From Phaeobacter cretensis (GTDB lineage Bacteria > Pseudomonadota > Alphaproteobacteria > Rhodobacterales > Rhodobacteraceae): DNA of 64,000 bases. The notes beneath the pieces were generated by a model. That model was not told the DNA's origin. It saw only the letters and a list, made by a program, of their open reading frames with translations, and made no database searches. This document shows positions 43,701 through 52,536 of this stretch, in pieces; the first letter of the stretch is position 1; each line of letters begins with the position of its first letter. The DNA is taken from positions 2,046,001 through 2,110,000 of the forward strand of contig NZ_JBKBEU010000001.1 of NCBI RefSeq assembly GCF_047372505.1, read 5' to 3'. The position numbers and the translations under genes were made by a program.

Positions 43701-44078
43701 ACCGCTCTCCGAGGCTACGTGATCAGTGCCAGTCGAGGCCCAGCTATGTAATGGCTGACATAGGGATCTGCGCTGGACAAGCCGAAATCGGACTACCGCA
43801 CTATCCTTGCACCCTTGGCGCACACAGACAATTGATCTGCCGGTAAGATGGCGCGCAATACATGGGAAAAGACCGGGTATAGCCCCTGGCTGCGCTGATT
43901 TGTCCGTCTGGCCATCAGGGTACCGGCTGGGATAGGTCAAACATCGCACAGGATCGCCCGGAAAATACCTGGATGATACGTGGCAGGCGGTTGGTACCGC
44001 CCGTTGCATCAGCCGAGATTCTTGGTAGTTCTGACGCAAACTGCCGACCAATCCTTTTCTAGCGCAAAGTGTGATCAC
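43701..44078. other. 378-nt divergent gap between regB and senC
   Basis: Expected to hold the promoters of regB and senC-regA. I see no complete FNR box and no convincing RegA site; two GGTACCG sequences occur at about 43920 and 44015. No tRNA or coding frame with a ribosome site was found. Confidence 0.4.
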
Positions 44079-44699
44079 ATGACCCGTATCTATGCCATCC
44101 TCGCTGCCGTTGTTGTTACTGCCTTGGTGGGCGGTGCTTGGGTTGCAACACGAGGAGGCGGAGACGGCGATGAATTTGCGCAATGCCGCAGCAGCAAAAT
44201 AGCTGGTGGATCCGACACAATCGGAGGTCCTTTTGAATTGTTGAACGCCCATGGCGAGACCGTGACAGACAAGGATGTCATAACCAAACCGTCATTAGTA
44301 TATTTTGGCTATACTTTTTGTCCGGATGTTTGCCCTCTGGACGTCGCCCGCAACGCAGAGGCTATCGACCTTCTGGACGAACGCGGTCAGGATGTAACGC
44401 CGGTTTTCATTTCTATTGACCCAGATCGCGATACGCCTGAGGCGGTCGGCGATTTCGCGGCCAATCTGCATGAACGTATGATCGGCCTGACTGGATCGCA
44501 TGAGCAGGTTCAGGCGGCCAGCAGGGCTTACAAGACCTATTACAAGAAGCAAGACGGCGACGAAGACTACTATCTGGTCGATCACTCAACCTTTTCCTAC
44601 CTGGTTCTGCCAGAGCAGGGATTTGTAGAATTCTTCCGTCGCGATGAGACGCCGGAACAGCTCGCTGATAAAGTCGGCTGTTTCTTGGAAAACCTGTAA
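44079..44699 (+). CDS. senC: SenC/PrrC (Sco1 family) copper-binding protein
   Basis: Thioredoxin-fold membrane-anchored protein that delivers copper to cytochrome oxidase and affects RegB signalling. 206 residues: one N-terminal membrane helix (YAILAAVVVTALVGGAWVA), copper ligands Cys81 and Cys85 in FCPDVCPLD and His169 in YLVDHSTFSYL. Start chosen at the ATG at 44079. It precedes regA by 82 nt and is divergent from regB, the arrangement known from Rhodobacter. Confidence 0.95.
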   Translation: MTRIYAILAAVVVTALVGGAWVATRGGGDGDEFAQCRSSKIAGGSDTIGGPFELLNAHGETVTDKDVITKPSLVYFGYTFCPDVCPLDVARNAEAIDLLDERGQDVTPVFISIDPDRDTPEAVGDFAANLHERMIGLTGSHEQVQAASRAYKTYYKKQDGDEDYYLVDHSTFSYLVLPEQGFVEFFRRDETPEQLADKVGCFLENL

Positions 44700-44781
44700 C
44701 CCGGATGAAAGTTTGACGTTTCCGAGTCGAGACGTAGTATCAATCTTCAGACCTGACGACAATTCGGGGGAGGCCGATCGC

Positions 44782-45336
44782 ATGGGCGAAGCTGCTATGC
44801 AGGAGATAGGACCGGACAAGACGCTCTTGCTGGTCGATGACGACGAGCCCTTTTTGCGGCGCCTGGCAAAGGCCATGGAAAAGCGCGGATTTGAGGTGGA
44901 AACTGCTGGATCCGTGGCGGGAGGGAGTGCAATCGCAACTGCACGTCCGCCTGCTTTTGCGGTGGTAGATCTACGGCTTGAGGATGGCAATGGACTTGAT
45001 GTGGTGGAGATCCTGCGCGAACGGCGGCCCGATAGCCGTGTGGTCGTTTTGACAGGATATGGTGCTATCGCCACGGCGGTTGCAGCCGTGAAAATCGGTG
45101 CAACAGATTATTTGTCAAAACCGGCGGATGCATCGGATATCATGAACGCGTTGCTTGCCAATGAAGAAGAACTTCCGCCACCACCAGAAAACCCGATGAG
45201 CGCAGATCGTGTTCGTTGGGAACATATTCAGCGGGTTTATGAGCTGTGTGATCGCAATGTGTCAGAGACGGCGCGGCGGCTAAATATGCACAGGCGCACT
45301 TTGCAACGGATACTTGCAAAGCGCAGCCCAAAGTAA
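44782..45336 (+). CDS. regA: Global redox response regulator RegA (PrrA)
   Basis: DNA-binding regulator of photosynthesis, nitrogen fixation, CO2 fixation and respiration genes in this group. 184 residues, the exact usual length. Phospho-accepting Asp63 in VVDLRLEDGN, the acidic pair DDD at 19-21, a Lys in YLSKPAD, a four-proline linker, and a Fis-type helix-turn-helix (NVSETARRLNMHRRTLQRIL). GGAGG stands 8 nt before the ATG. The next gene on this strand is ahcY, but an HD hydrolase on the other strand lies between. Confidence 0.96.
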   Translation: MGEAAMQEIGPDKTLLLVDDDEPFLRRLAKAMEKRGFEVETAGSVAGGSAIATARPPAFAVVDLRLEDGNGLDVVEILRERRPDSRVVVLTGYGAIATAVAAVKIGATDYLSKPADASDIMNALLANEEELPPPPENPMSADRVRWEHIQRVYELCDRNVSETARRLNMHRRTLQRILAKRSPK

Positions 45337-45381
45337 GGGTACAGGCTTCTCCCACCAAGGGTGCGGCCGTTCTTATGTATG

Positions 45382-45978
45382 TTACAGTTGAGCCAAGAGA
45401 TCAGTGTGGCGGGTAACGTAATCTCTACGTACCTCCACAGGTGGTCTCAGTCGAATGGCTAGCCCGTCGAGCAGTGCCGGATCTGGTTTGCCAAAAAGGC
45501 GATCTGCCTCGCTACGGGAAAAACCGGCTATCTCAATCGCTTCCATCCAAGCGCTGACCCGGTCGGCTTTCTTTATCTGTGCTTTCACCGTTTTCGGTAG
45601 CGCTGCAGGTAAGCCAAAACGGATGTGAATCGCTGCGGTCAGTCTTTGATCCAACTCTTCATAGCTTGGCCCGACTGCGTTTTTTACCGGCGAAATCATA
45701 TCTCCGATGACATACTCGGGCGCGTCATGCAGTAGTGCGGCAAGTTGCCAGCGTACGGGCGCTTTCGGGTTAAGGCGACAGTACAGTGTTTCTACCAATA
45801 GCGAATGTTCTGCGACTGAATAGGCAAAATCGCCAATGGTCTGCCCGTTCCAACGCGCCACAAAAGCCAGCCCATGGGCGATGTCTTCGATTTCGATATC
45901 GACGGGTGTCGGGTCTAACAGGTCTAGACGACGACCAGAGAGCATCCTTTGCCAGGCGCGGGGCGGGGTAGGGGGCAT
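45382..45978 (-). CDS. HD-domain hydrolase (YfbR-like)
   Basis: 198 residues. The metal-binding residues are visible: His58 in SVAEHSLL, His84-Asp85 in LLHDAPEYVIGD, and a later Asp (KKADRVSAW). YfbR-type proteins are 5'-deoxynucleotidases; the substrate here is unknown. The gene reads against regA (45-nt gap) and diverges from ahcY. In Rhodobacter the regulator HvrA occupies this slot; it is absent here. Confidence 0.85.
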   Translation of the reverse strand: MPPTPPRAWQRMLSGRRLDLLDPTPVDIEIEDIAHGLAFVARWNGQTIGDFAYSVAEHSLLVETLYCRLNPKAPVRWQLAALLHDAPEYVIGDMISPVKNAVGPSYEELDQRLTAAIHIRFGLPAALPKTVKAQIKKADRVSAWMEAIEIAGFSRSEADRLFGKPDPALLDGLAIRLRPPVEVRRDYVTRHTDLLAQL

Positions 45979-46182
45979 TCTTCTCTCGCTTCAGTTGATG
46001 GTTTCCTCTGACTAACCGGTGGCTCCGCAGCGTGCAATTGCCTGTCACATGTCATCAATGGAGTTGTTCGGGTTTAGTCAGTATCCAGCGCCTGCCGGTA
46101 CTTTCGGGCATCTTCGTTGCTTATAAACCATTGCGGTGTTACCTGCTCGAGTAGAAAAAATGTAAACGGAATGGAGCACGCA

Positions 46183-47574
46183 ATGCCCGGGGATTACATC
46201 GTCAAGGACATCGCGCTGGCCGAGTTTGGCCGCAAGGAACTGGACATCGCCGAGACCGAAATGCCGGGCCTGATGGCCCTGCGTGACGAATACGGTGACA
46301 GCAAGCCGCTGAAAGGGTCCCGGATCGTCGGGTCGCTTCACATGACCATTCAGACCGCGGTTCTGATTGAAACACTGGTCGCGCTGGGTGCGGATGTGCG
46401 CTGGGCGTCCTGCAATATCTTTTCGACGCAAGATCACGCTGCGGCTGCAATTGCTGCGGGTGGCACACCGGTCTTTGCTATTAAGGGTCAGACCCTTGAA
46501 GAACATTGGGATTATCTGGACCGTTCTTTCCAGTTCCCCGAAGGTGCGAACCTGATCCTGGATGATGGCGGTGATGCGACCCTCTATGTGCTGCTGGGTG
46601 CGCGCGTAGAGGCCGGCGAAACCGGTCTGATCGAAGTGCCGACTTCTGAAGAGGAAGAGGCGATCTTTAACCAGATCAAAAAGCGCATGGCCGAAACCCC
46701 TGGCTGGTTCACCAAGACCCGTGAGGACATCCAAGGCGTTTCCGAAGAGACCACCACCGGCGTGCACCGCCTCTATGAGCTTGTGAAAGAAGGTCAGCTG
46801 CCCTTCCCCGCGATCAACGTGAATGATTCGGTGACCAAGTCCAAGTTCGATAACAAATATGGTTGCAAGGAATCGCTGGTTGACGGAATTCGCCGCGCAA
46901 CCGACACCATGATGGCCGGCAAGGTCGCGGTGGTTTGCGGTTACGGTGATGTGGGCAAAGGGTCTGCAGCTTCGCTTCGCGGTGCGGGCGCCCGTGTTAA
47001 AGTCACAGAAGTCGATCCGATCTGTGCCCTACAGGCTGCGATGGACGGTTTCGAGGTGGTGATCTTAGAAGATGTTGTCGACAGCGCCGATATTTTCATC
47101 ACAACCACCGGCAACAAGGATGTCATCCGCATCGAGCATATGCGTGAGATGAAGGACATGGCGATTGTCGGGAACATCGGTCACTTCGACAATGAGATCC
47201 AGGTTGCCAATCTCAAGAACCACAAGTGGACCAACATCAAAGAACAGGTTGATATGATCGAGATGCCCTCGGGCAACCGTTTGATCCTGCTCTCTGAAGG
47301 CCGTTTGCTGAACCTTGGCAATGCGACAGGTCACCCCTCCTTCGTCATGTCGGCATCCTTTACCAATCAGGTATTGGCGCAGATGGAGCTGTGGACACGC
47401 GGTGAGACGTATAAGAATGACGTCTATATCCTGCCGAAGCATCTGGATGAGAAAGTCGCTCGCCTGCATTTGGATCGGATTGGCGTCAAGCTGTCGAAAT
47501 TGGCACCTGAACAAGCCGCTTATATTGGTGTCACACCGGAAGGCCCGTTCAAGCCTGAGCATTATCGCTACTGA
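46183..47574 (+). CDS. ahcY: Adenosylhomocysteinase (S-adenosyl-L-homocysteine hydrolase)
   Basis: Splits SAH into adenosine and homocysteine, keeping methylation going. 463 residues with GRKELDIAETEMPGLMALR near the start, the NAD-binding GYGDVGKGSAASLRGAGARV, and the C-terminal KPEHYRY (PFKPEHYRY). Strong codon bias towards C-ended codons points to high expression. GGAG precedes the ATG at 46183 (6 nt). A leader of about 200 nt lies upstream but no SAH-riboswitch core was recognised in it. Confidence 0.97.
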   Translation: MPGDYIVKDIALAEFGRKELDIAETEMPGLMALRDEYGDSKPLKGSRIVGSLHMTIQTAVLIETLVALGADVRWASCNIFSTQDHAAAAIAAGGTPVFAIKGQTLEEHWDYLDRSFQFPEGANLILDDGGDATLYVLLGARVEAGETGLIEVPTSEEEEAIFNQIKKRMAETPGWFTKTREDIQGVSEETTTGVHRLYELVKEGQLPFPAINVNDSVTKSKFDNKYGCKESLVDGIRRATDTMMAGKVAVVCGYGDVGKGSAASLRGAGARVKVTEVDPICALQAAMDGFEVVILEDVVDSADIFITTTGNKDVIRIEHMREMKDMAIVGNIGHFDNEIQVANLKNHKWTNIKEQVDMIEMPSGNRLILLSEGRLLNLGNATGHPSFVMSASFTNQVLAQMELWTRGETYKNDVYILPKHLDEKVARLHLDRIGVKLSKLAPEQAAYIGVTPEGPFKPEHYRY

Positions 47575-47581
47575 TCAGGTC

Positions 47582-47647
47582 CGCCCTGTTTGTGCAGGGC
47601 GTGAATGACCCACTAGTGCACCCCGCCATAGGCGGGGTGTTTTTTTA
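47582..47647 (+). terminator. Double-hairpin terminator after ahcY
   Basis: The first hairpin, CGCCCTG-N6-CAGGGCG (47582-47601), starts 8 nt after the stop codon. The second, CACCCCGCC-ATA-GGCGGGGTG (47619-47639), is a perfect 9-bp stem with a 3-nt loop, followed by seven T: a textbook terminator. Confidence 0.93.
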
Positions 47648-47821
47648 CAAGATACTCTGTTTGGGCCGAAACCATGTGGAGCCGTCCGGAAATGATCACT
47701 AAGTGTTGAAATTCCCAGTTGCCCTGTTCTGTTCTACGGCTAAGCTGCTGGCATAAGAACTGATCGGGCGCTTTGCCTGACGATAACAATAGTTCCGCTG
47801 AATAGCATGGGAGAGAGAGTT

Positions 47822-48163
47822 TTGGGAAAACGCGACGATCTGATCGAGCAATATGCAAGTGATCTGAAAACAAAATGTGGCATGGAAGCGGATATGGATC
47901 TGCTGACGAAAGTCACTATCGGCTGTGGTCCGGCCATCTATAACGCTGATGCGTCGACTGTTGCTGGAAGCCAGAAGTCGGAGCTCGAAACCGTCAAAAA
48001 CAACTTCTTGATCAAAAAGCTAGGCCTTGCTGATGGCCCTGAGCTGATGGCCGCGATCGACAGCGTGATCGAGACTTATGGCAAGTCCGAGCGCAACAAA
48101 TACCGCGCCGTTGTCTACTACATGCTGACCAAGCATTTCGGGAAAGAATCTGTCTACAACTAA
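47822..48163 (+). CDS. DUF2853 family small protein
   Basis: 113 residues, acidic/basic mixed, with the family region TKVTIGCGPAIYNADASTVAG and LIKKLGLADGPELMAAIDSVIETYGKSERNKYRAVVYYMLTKHFG. Function unknown, soluble. I favour the TTG at 47822 (MGKRDDLIEQYASDL) because GGGAG stands 8 nt before it; an ATG at 47807 would add five residues but has no ribosome site. It stands alone between two terminators. Confidence 0.85.
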   Translation: MGKRDDLIEQYASDLKTKCGMEADMDLLTKVTIGCGPAIYNADASTVAGSQKSELETVKNNFLIKKLGLADGPELMAAIDSVIETYGKSERNKYRAVVYYMLTKHFGKESVYN

Positions 48164-48189
48164 TCAAGCGATAGACGACCGTTGACATG

Positions 48190-48219
48190 CGCCCGTCGGA
48201 TAGATCCGGCGGGCGTTTT
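48190..48219 (+). terminator. Terminator of the DUF2853 gene
   Basis: CGCCCG pairs with CGGGCG, extended inside by GGA/TCC, followed by TTTT. Confidence 0.75.
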
Positions 48220-48299
48220 GCATTCGACATCATAGATTGATCTAAACGAGACCGATTTGAACAGGCTCAGGTTGTATATGTATTGCATTTTACCTGTAT

Positions 48300-48449
48300 T
48301 GCCTTTGCGGAATCACCATCCGTCAGCCTATCGTACAGGTACCGGTCAGGACGGCCAGGATCAAAAATTTACGAACACGTGTGGTGGAATTGGAGCACGT
48401 GGGGTGAAAGGGAAGATCCTGCCGTATGGTCGGATCTTCCCTTTTCTAT
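48300..48449 (+). ncRNA. Candidate small RNA ending in a strong terminator
   Basis: A 13-bp perfect stem (48407-48419 with 48432-48444, AAAGGGAAGATCC and its complement) is followed by T-rich sequence on the plus strand. A TTGTAT-17-TGTATT pair near 48270-48300 could serve as promoter. No coding frame of sensible quality lies between. I place the 5' end only roughly. The hairpin could instead act for the DUF1761 gene, which ends 33 nt to the right on the other strand, but its T-run on that side is weaker. Confidence 0.3.
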
Positions 48450-48481
48450 TTTCGGCAACCGATCTCGTGCCAGCTTAGGGT

Positions 48482-48877
48482 CTAAAACAGTGTTAAAACC
48501 ACGCCCATCGCGCTACAGGCCAGAGCCGCATATCCACCGTCAATCATTGACAGGCGCAATGGCCTTACACTGTATAGATTGTTGATCATGATCCAGGGTG
48601 TGATGAAAAACAGCCCCACACCCAAGCCACCAATGAGGCCTCCGCCAACCGTATCAATGCCCGATAGCGCAAAGACATGGCGCATCATACCGGCGACGAT
48701 AAGCTGCAATGCAAAGGTCGCAGCAAATACTGCGGGGGTTTGACCGCCAGCTGGCTTGCCTTCCTCATCACGCGGTACTTTTGCCGCCTTCATCCAAGGT
48801 TCAGCCAGAGCACCATACCAGACTGCACCTAGAACAAACCCGGCAATCGCGGCGGCGACAACGTTCAGAATTTCCAT
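48482..48877 (-). CDS. DUF1761 membrane protein
   Basis: 131 residues, four hydrophobic helices: IAGFVLGAVWYGALAEPWMKA at the start (the family signature region), AVFAATFALQLIVAGMM, GLIGGLGVGLFFITPWIMINNLYS and YAALACSAMGVVLTLF. Function unknown. Appears monocistronic, with the strong hairpin 33 nt beyond its stop. Confidence 0.85.
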   Translation of the reverse strand: MEILNVVAAAIAGFVLGAVWYGALAEPWMKAAKVPRDEEGKPAGGQTPAVFAATFALQLIVAGMMRHVFALSGIDTVGGGLIGGLGVGLFFITPWIMINNLYSVRPLRLSMIDGGYAALACSAMGVVLTLF

Positions 48878-48921
48878 TGATCTCTCCCAAGGCCCTACGT
48901 CAGCAGGATAATCTTGTCAGA

Positions 48922-49344
48922 TCAATCGGGGTCTGTCTGCCCCAAGTCGCAGACGATGGCCCATTCATTGGCTGTAACGGGCTGTACAGACAATCGAGAG
49001 CTCTTCACCAAGACCATTTCTTCTAGGCGGGGATCCGCCTTGATTTGGTCGAGAGTTACAGGCGTCGTAAAGCTGCGGATCGCTTTTATATCTACACACT
49101 CCCAACGAGGATCGTCGGTTGTGCTATCCGGGTGCGCCGCAGCGCAGACCTCTATAATACCGACCACGGATTTCTCCTTCATTGAATGATAGAAGAATCC
49201 GCGGTCGCCGATTTTCATGTCTCGCATAAAATTGCGCGCCTGATAGTTGCGCACGCCGTCCCATTCCTCGCCCGCCTCACCTTTGGCTAGCTGGTCTTGC
49301 CAGCCCCAGGTCGAGGGTTCGGATTTGAACAGCCAATATGCCAT
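48922..49344 (-). CDS. EVE-domain protein
   Basis: 140 residues, starting MAYWLFKSEPSTWGWQDQ and containing WDGVRNYQARNFMRDM, GDRGFFYHS and VKSSRLSVQPVTANEW: the conserved core of EVE proteins (thymocyte nuclear protein 1 group). EVE domains bind modified bases in DNA or RNA, related to PUA and YTH domains. Last gene of tsaD-gpsA-yciI-EVE, sharing 1 nt with the gene before it. Confidence 0.9.
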   Translation of the reverse strand: MAYWLFKSEPSTWGWQDQLAKGEAGEEWDGVRNYQARNFMRDMKIGDRGFFYHSMKEKSVVGIIEVCAAAHPDSTTDDPRWECVDIKAIRSFTTPVTLDQIKADPRLEEMVLVKSSRLSVQPVTANEWAIVCDLGQTDPD

Positions 49345-49616
49345 CAGCCAATAACCTTTTTCCAGGTGATCAGCTCAACCGCTTCAAATAGGCTCGCTTT
49401 GGCATAGGGATCATTGTCCGCCCATGTCCGCCCTGCGGCCATATCTTCTACGTCAAGGACGATGAGTGAGCCAACCATGCCGCCGTCTTGATCCAGCAGC
49501 GGACCTGCCTGTGCGACCACACCGGTTTCTTCGATATAGGCAAGATGTGCTGCGCGGTTGTCCATTCGGGTTTGCAAATGGTCGGGTTTATCGCGCGCGA
49601 TCAGGGCAATCAGCAT
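49344..49616 (-). CDS. YciI-like protein
   Basis: 90 residues: MLIALIARDKPDHLQTRMDNRAAHLAYIEE, then GPLLDQDGGMVGSLIVLDVEDMAAGRTWADNDPYAKASLF. The conserved His (AHLAYI) and Asp (DNDPY) of YciI proteins are present. Function unknown; a ferredoxin-like fold. Tightly packed: 1 nt after gpsA, and sharing a base with the EVE gene. Confidence 0.88.
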   Translation of the reverse strand: MLIALIARDKPDHLQTRMDNRAAHLAYIEETGVVAQAGPLLDQDGGMVGSLIVLDVEDMAAGRTWADNDPYAKASLFEAVELITWKKVIG

Positions 49617-49617
49617 G

Positions 49618-50580
49618 TCATTCCTCTTTCAATGGTCTTGCAAGCAGTTGAGCGGCGGCATCAGCAATCGTCAAGCGTTGATCGAGCAGGTCTACAACGA
49701 TGGCGGTTATGGGCATATCGAGATTCCGGGATTTTGCATCTGCGTGAACGGCGCGCGCTGTTGCGGCACCTTCGACCGTGATATTGGGGTCAAATTCCTC
49801 ATTTCGGCCAATCGACAGCCCGAGACGATAGTTTCTTGACAGATTAGAGCCACAGGTCAGTGTCAGATCGCCAAAGCCTGAGAGGCCGGCCAGCGTATCG
49901 GCCTTTGCCCCGGCAGCAAGCGCCATGCGTTGCATCTCAGCATACCCCCGCGTCATCAGGGCCGCACGTGCGCTATCGCCGAGGCCTGCGCCTACAACTG
50001 CACCACACGCAATAGCCATTACGTTCTTTAGAGCACCGCCAATTTCTGCTCCAACAGTATCTGTAGTGCGGTACAGCCGCAGGTTTCTTGTGGTCAGTTG
50101 TTGTTGCAACCGCCGACCAAGCGCATGACTGTCGCAGGCCAGTGTCAGGGCTGTTGGCAACCCCTTTGCAATGTCGGCAGCAAAACTCGGGCCGGTCAGC
50201 AATGCGGACTGCGTTTCAGGCAGGCAGCTGCGGATCACCACAAGTGGTCCCGAACCGGTCTTAAGCTCGATACCCTTGCAACATGCTACAAGCGCGCGGT
50301 CGCGTAGAAGATTTAAATTGTGAGAGACAAAGTCGCGCAAGGTTTGCATTGGAACGGCCAGCAAAACTGTTTCGGCCTGCGTCGCGGTTTCTAAGTCACT
50401 GGTTATCGTTAATGCATCAGGCAGCGTAGCATCGGGCAAGCGTCGGTGGTTGCGACGGGTGTCTTGCATCTCCCGGGCTAGGCTGACGTCTCGTGCCCAG
50501 AGGGTAACTGGCCCGTTGTTTGCCAGCGAAATCGCAAGCGCGGTGCCGAATGCGCCGGAGCCAAGTATCGCTACACTCAT
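49618..50580 (-). CDS. gpsA: NAD(P)-dependent glycerol-3-phosphate dehydrogenase
   Basis: Makes sn-glycerol 3-phosphate from dihydroxyacetone phosphate for phospholipids. 320 residues with the NAD motif ILGSGAFGTALAISLAN at residues 4-20, GPSFA, the catalytic Lys in GGALKNVMAIACG, and the region GLSGFGDLTLTC. 4-nt overlap with tsaD, an association conserved in alphaproteobacteria. Confidence 0.96.
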   Translation of the reverse strand: MSVAILGSGAFGTALAISLANNGPVTLWARDVSLAREMQDTRRNHRRLPDATLPDALTITSDLETATQAETVLLAVPMQTLRDFVSHNLNLLRDRALVACCKGIELKTGSGPLVVIRSCLPETQSALLTGPSFAADIAKGLPTALTLACDSHALGRRLQQQLTTRNLRLYRTTDTVGAEIGGALKNVMAIACGAVVGAGLGDSARAALMTRGYAEMQRMALAAGAKADTLAGLSGFGDLTLTCGSNLSRNYRLGLSIGRNEEFDPNITVEGAATARAVHADAKSRNLDMPITAIVVDLLDQRLTIADAAAQLLARPLKEE

Positions 50581-51674
50581 GCCTTGGCACCTTTTTTCCC
50601 GCTACCCAACATTGCTGGGCTGGTCTGATCCAGTGGCCAACGTGGCCGAGCTGCGAGATCCATCCCATCCCGTGCTCCATTTCGGAAACGTTCCAAACCG
50701 GCATAGGCAATCATCGCCGCGTTATCCGTACATAGTGCTAGCGGTGGTGCGATGAACCTTGCGCCCGCTTCGGAACAAACGGTCTCTAACAACGCACGAA
50801 TGGCTGTATTTGCTGCGACGCCACCAGCCACTGCAACTGCCGGACCATTGGGGCTTTCCTCTAAATAGATCCGGATCGCCCGGCGGGTTTTTTCAGCAAG
50901 AACGTCAGCCACCGCAGCTTGGAAACCTGCGCATAGATCCGCGCGGTCCTGTCGCGTCAGACCGCCCTTTTCGGCGGCGACTTGGTCACGCATGCGCATC
51001 AGCGCAGTCTTAAGTCCTGAAAATGACAAGTTGCAATCTGGGCGATCCAGCAGGGGACGTGGAAAACGGAATCGCTTAGGATCGCCGGTTTCGGCTTCTT
51101 TTTGCACTGCTGGCCCGCCGGGCTGCGGTAAACCTAGTAGTCTGGCGGTTTTATCAAATGCTTCACCTGGCGCATCGTCAATCGTCCCGCCAAGCCGGGT
51201 AAAATCCTCTGACCCACGCACGATCAAATACTGGCAGTGGCCACCGGAAACCAAAAGCATCAGATAGGGATAGGGTATGGCGTCCGTAAGCCGTGGTGTA
51301 AGCGCATGACCTGCGAGGTGATTGACCCCAATTAGTGGTAGTCCAGTCGCGGCGGCCAATCCCTTGGCGCACATCACGCCAGAAATCACGCCACCAATCA
51401 GCCCAGGACCTGCTGTAACGGCGATAGCGTCCATATCGCTCAATTTTAGGTTGGCAGCATTCAACGCATCACGCACACAATGATCCAGTTTTTCAGCATG
51501 GGCGCGGGCGGCAATCTCGGGTACGACACCGCCAAAGGCGCTGTGGAGCTCGGTCTGGCCGAACACGATAGACGAAAGCACCTCGGCTGCGCCGTTACCA
51601 GATTGCCGGACAACAGCGGCTGCTGTGTCATCACAGCTGCTTTCCAATCCCAATAGGGTGAGGCTTTGTATCAT
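50577..51674 (-). CDS. tsaD: tRNA N6-threonylcarbamoyladenosine transferase TsaD
   Basis: Transfers the threonylcarbamoyl group to A37 of tRNAs. 365 residues, ASKHA fold, starting LLGLESSCDDTAAAVV; the metal-binding motif is NHLAGHALTPRL, followed by LMLLVSGGHCQYL and, near the end, CTDNAAMIAYAG. I start at the ATG at 51674; the frame extends 13 codons further. Head of tsaD-gpsA-yciI-EVE and divergent from hemD. Confidence 0.96.
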   Translation of the reverse strand: MIQSLTLLGLESSCDDTAAAVVRQSGNGAAEVLSSIVFGQTELHSAFGGVVPEIAARAHAEKLDHCVRDALNAANLKLSDMDAIAVTAGPGLIGGVISGVMCAKGLAAATGLPLIGVNHLAGHALTPRLTDAIPYPYLMLLVSGGHCQYLIVRGSEDFTRLGGTIDDAPGEAFDKTARLLGLPQPGGPAVQKEAETGDPKRFRFPRPLLDRPDCNLSFSGLKTALMRMRDQVAAEKGGLTRQDRADLCAGFQAAVADVLAEKTRRAIRIYLEESPNGPAVAVAGGVAANTAIRALLETVCSEAGARFIAPPLALCTDNAAMIAYAGLERFRNGARDGMDLAARPRWPLDQTSPAMLGSGKKGAKA

Positions 51675-51748
51675 GGCGTTACCGTTGCATCGTGTTCCTG
51701 CTGGGGCTACCACCTATGGCAATGACGAACAATCCCGAGGGGAGTGCG

Positions 51749-52483
51749 ATGGTCGGCCTATTGATGACGCGACCCCGTGCGGCGTCAGAGCAGTTTGTGG
51801 AAGATTTGCCAACAGCCACTCGTGTTGCCCTGCAGGTCATTTACGCTCCTTTGATTGATGCGCAGCCCATGAATTTGGTACCGTTTCAGTTGGAAAATGG
51901 GTTCTACGCTGGCGATGTAATCTTTTCTTCTGCCAATGCCGTGCAGTTTGCGCCCCAACCGGCTGCAGGCCAGCGGGCATATTGTGTCGGTGAGCGTACA
52001 ACAAAGACGGCGCAGTCAGCTGGGTGGCAGGCGCTGTGCTGCGGGCAGGATGCTGATACGCTTGTCAATGCGCTGGTCGCAGCGCCGCCCACGAGTCCGG
52101 TGTCTCACATGCGCGGCGTCCACAGTCGTGGTGATATCGCGCGGCGACTTCAACAGGCGGGGGTTAGCTGTAGGGAGCTTGTGATCTATGATCAGATTCT
52201 GCTCAGCTATGACGATGATGCATGCAGAGCAATTGATGCGCAGTCTTCTCTGATTGTGCCGCTTTTTTCACCACGCACTGCTCGTCAATTTGTCAAATTG
52301 GCGCCATATCGCTCAGAGCTCCATCTCATTGCATTTAGTGAAGCAGTGGCGGAACCACTGAAGAGCTTGAAATGCAATGACTTACGGATATGTAAGTCTC
52401 CAACCGCCAGAGAGATGCTTAGGGTGATGCGTGATGCCGCAGCTGAACTGGTGCGGGTTGAGGGTGGGCCATCGGCACAGTAA
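51749..52483 (+). CDS. hemD: Uroporphyrinogen-III synthase
   Basis: Closes and inverts hydroxymethylbilane to uroporphyrinogen III. 244 residues. HemD is poorly conserved; the recognisable parts are MTRPRAASEQFVEDL, the strand-turn DVIFSSANAV, and VPLFSPRTARQFVKL. The ATG at 51749 has GAGGGGAG directly upstream. First gene of hemD-mic60-hemY, divergent from tsaD; this gene arrangement supports the call. Confidence 0.85.
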   Translation: MVGLLMTRPRAASEQFVEDLPTATRVALQVIYAPLIDAQPMNLVPFQLENGFYAGDVIFSSANAVQFAPQPAAGQRAYCVGERTTKTAQSAGWQALCCGQDADTLVNALVAAPPTSPVSHMRGVHSRGDIARRLQQAGVSCRELVIYDQILLSYDDDACRAIDAQSSLIVPLFSPRTARQFVKLAPYRSELHLIAFSEAVAEPLKSLKCNDLRICKSPTAREMLRVMRDAAAELVRVEGGPSAQ

Positions 52484-52536
52484 GTTTATTGCCGAGTTGA
52501 TGTTATGTGATTTTGAGAATCGAGGGGGACGTCGGC

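Larger units (their letters stand above)
48164..48481. other. 318-nt gap holding the DUF2853 terminator and an orphan terminator
   Basis: Contains the terminator at 48190-48219 and, 190 nt further, a second very stable hairpin (48407-48444) pointing the same way with no gene between them. That leaves a free stretch of about 190 nt that may be transcribed as a small RNA. Confidence 0.5.

Noticed and set aside
43701..44252. N-terminal extension of RegB by 184 residues
   Set aside because: The frame is open but crosses the divergent promoter region and the senC start; the ATG at 43700 with GGAG gives the normal RegB length.
45979..46182. Possible SAH riboswitch in the ahcY leader
   Set aside because: The leader is long enough, but I could not find the conserved G/C-rich core or its pairing pattern on either strand.
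48375..48420. tRNA-Leu-like string (TGGTGGAATTGG)
   Set aside because: It resembles a D-arm, but no acceptor stem, anticodon arm or T-loop (TTC) can be placed around it.
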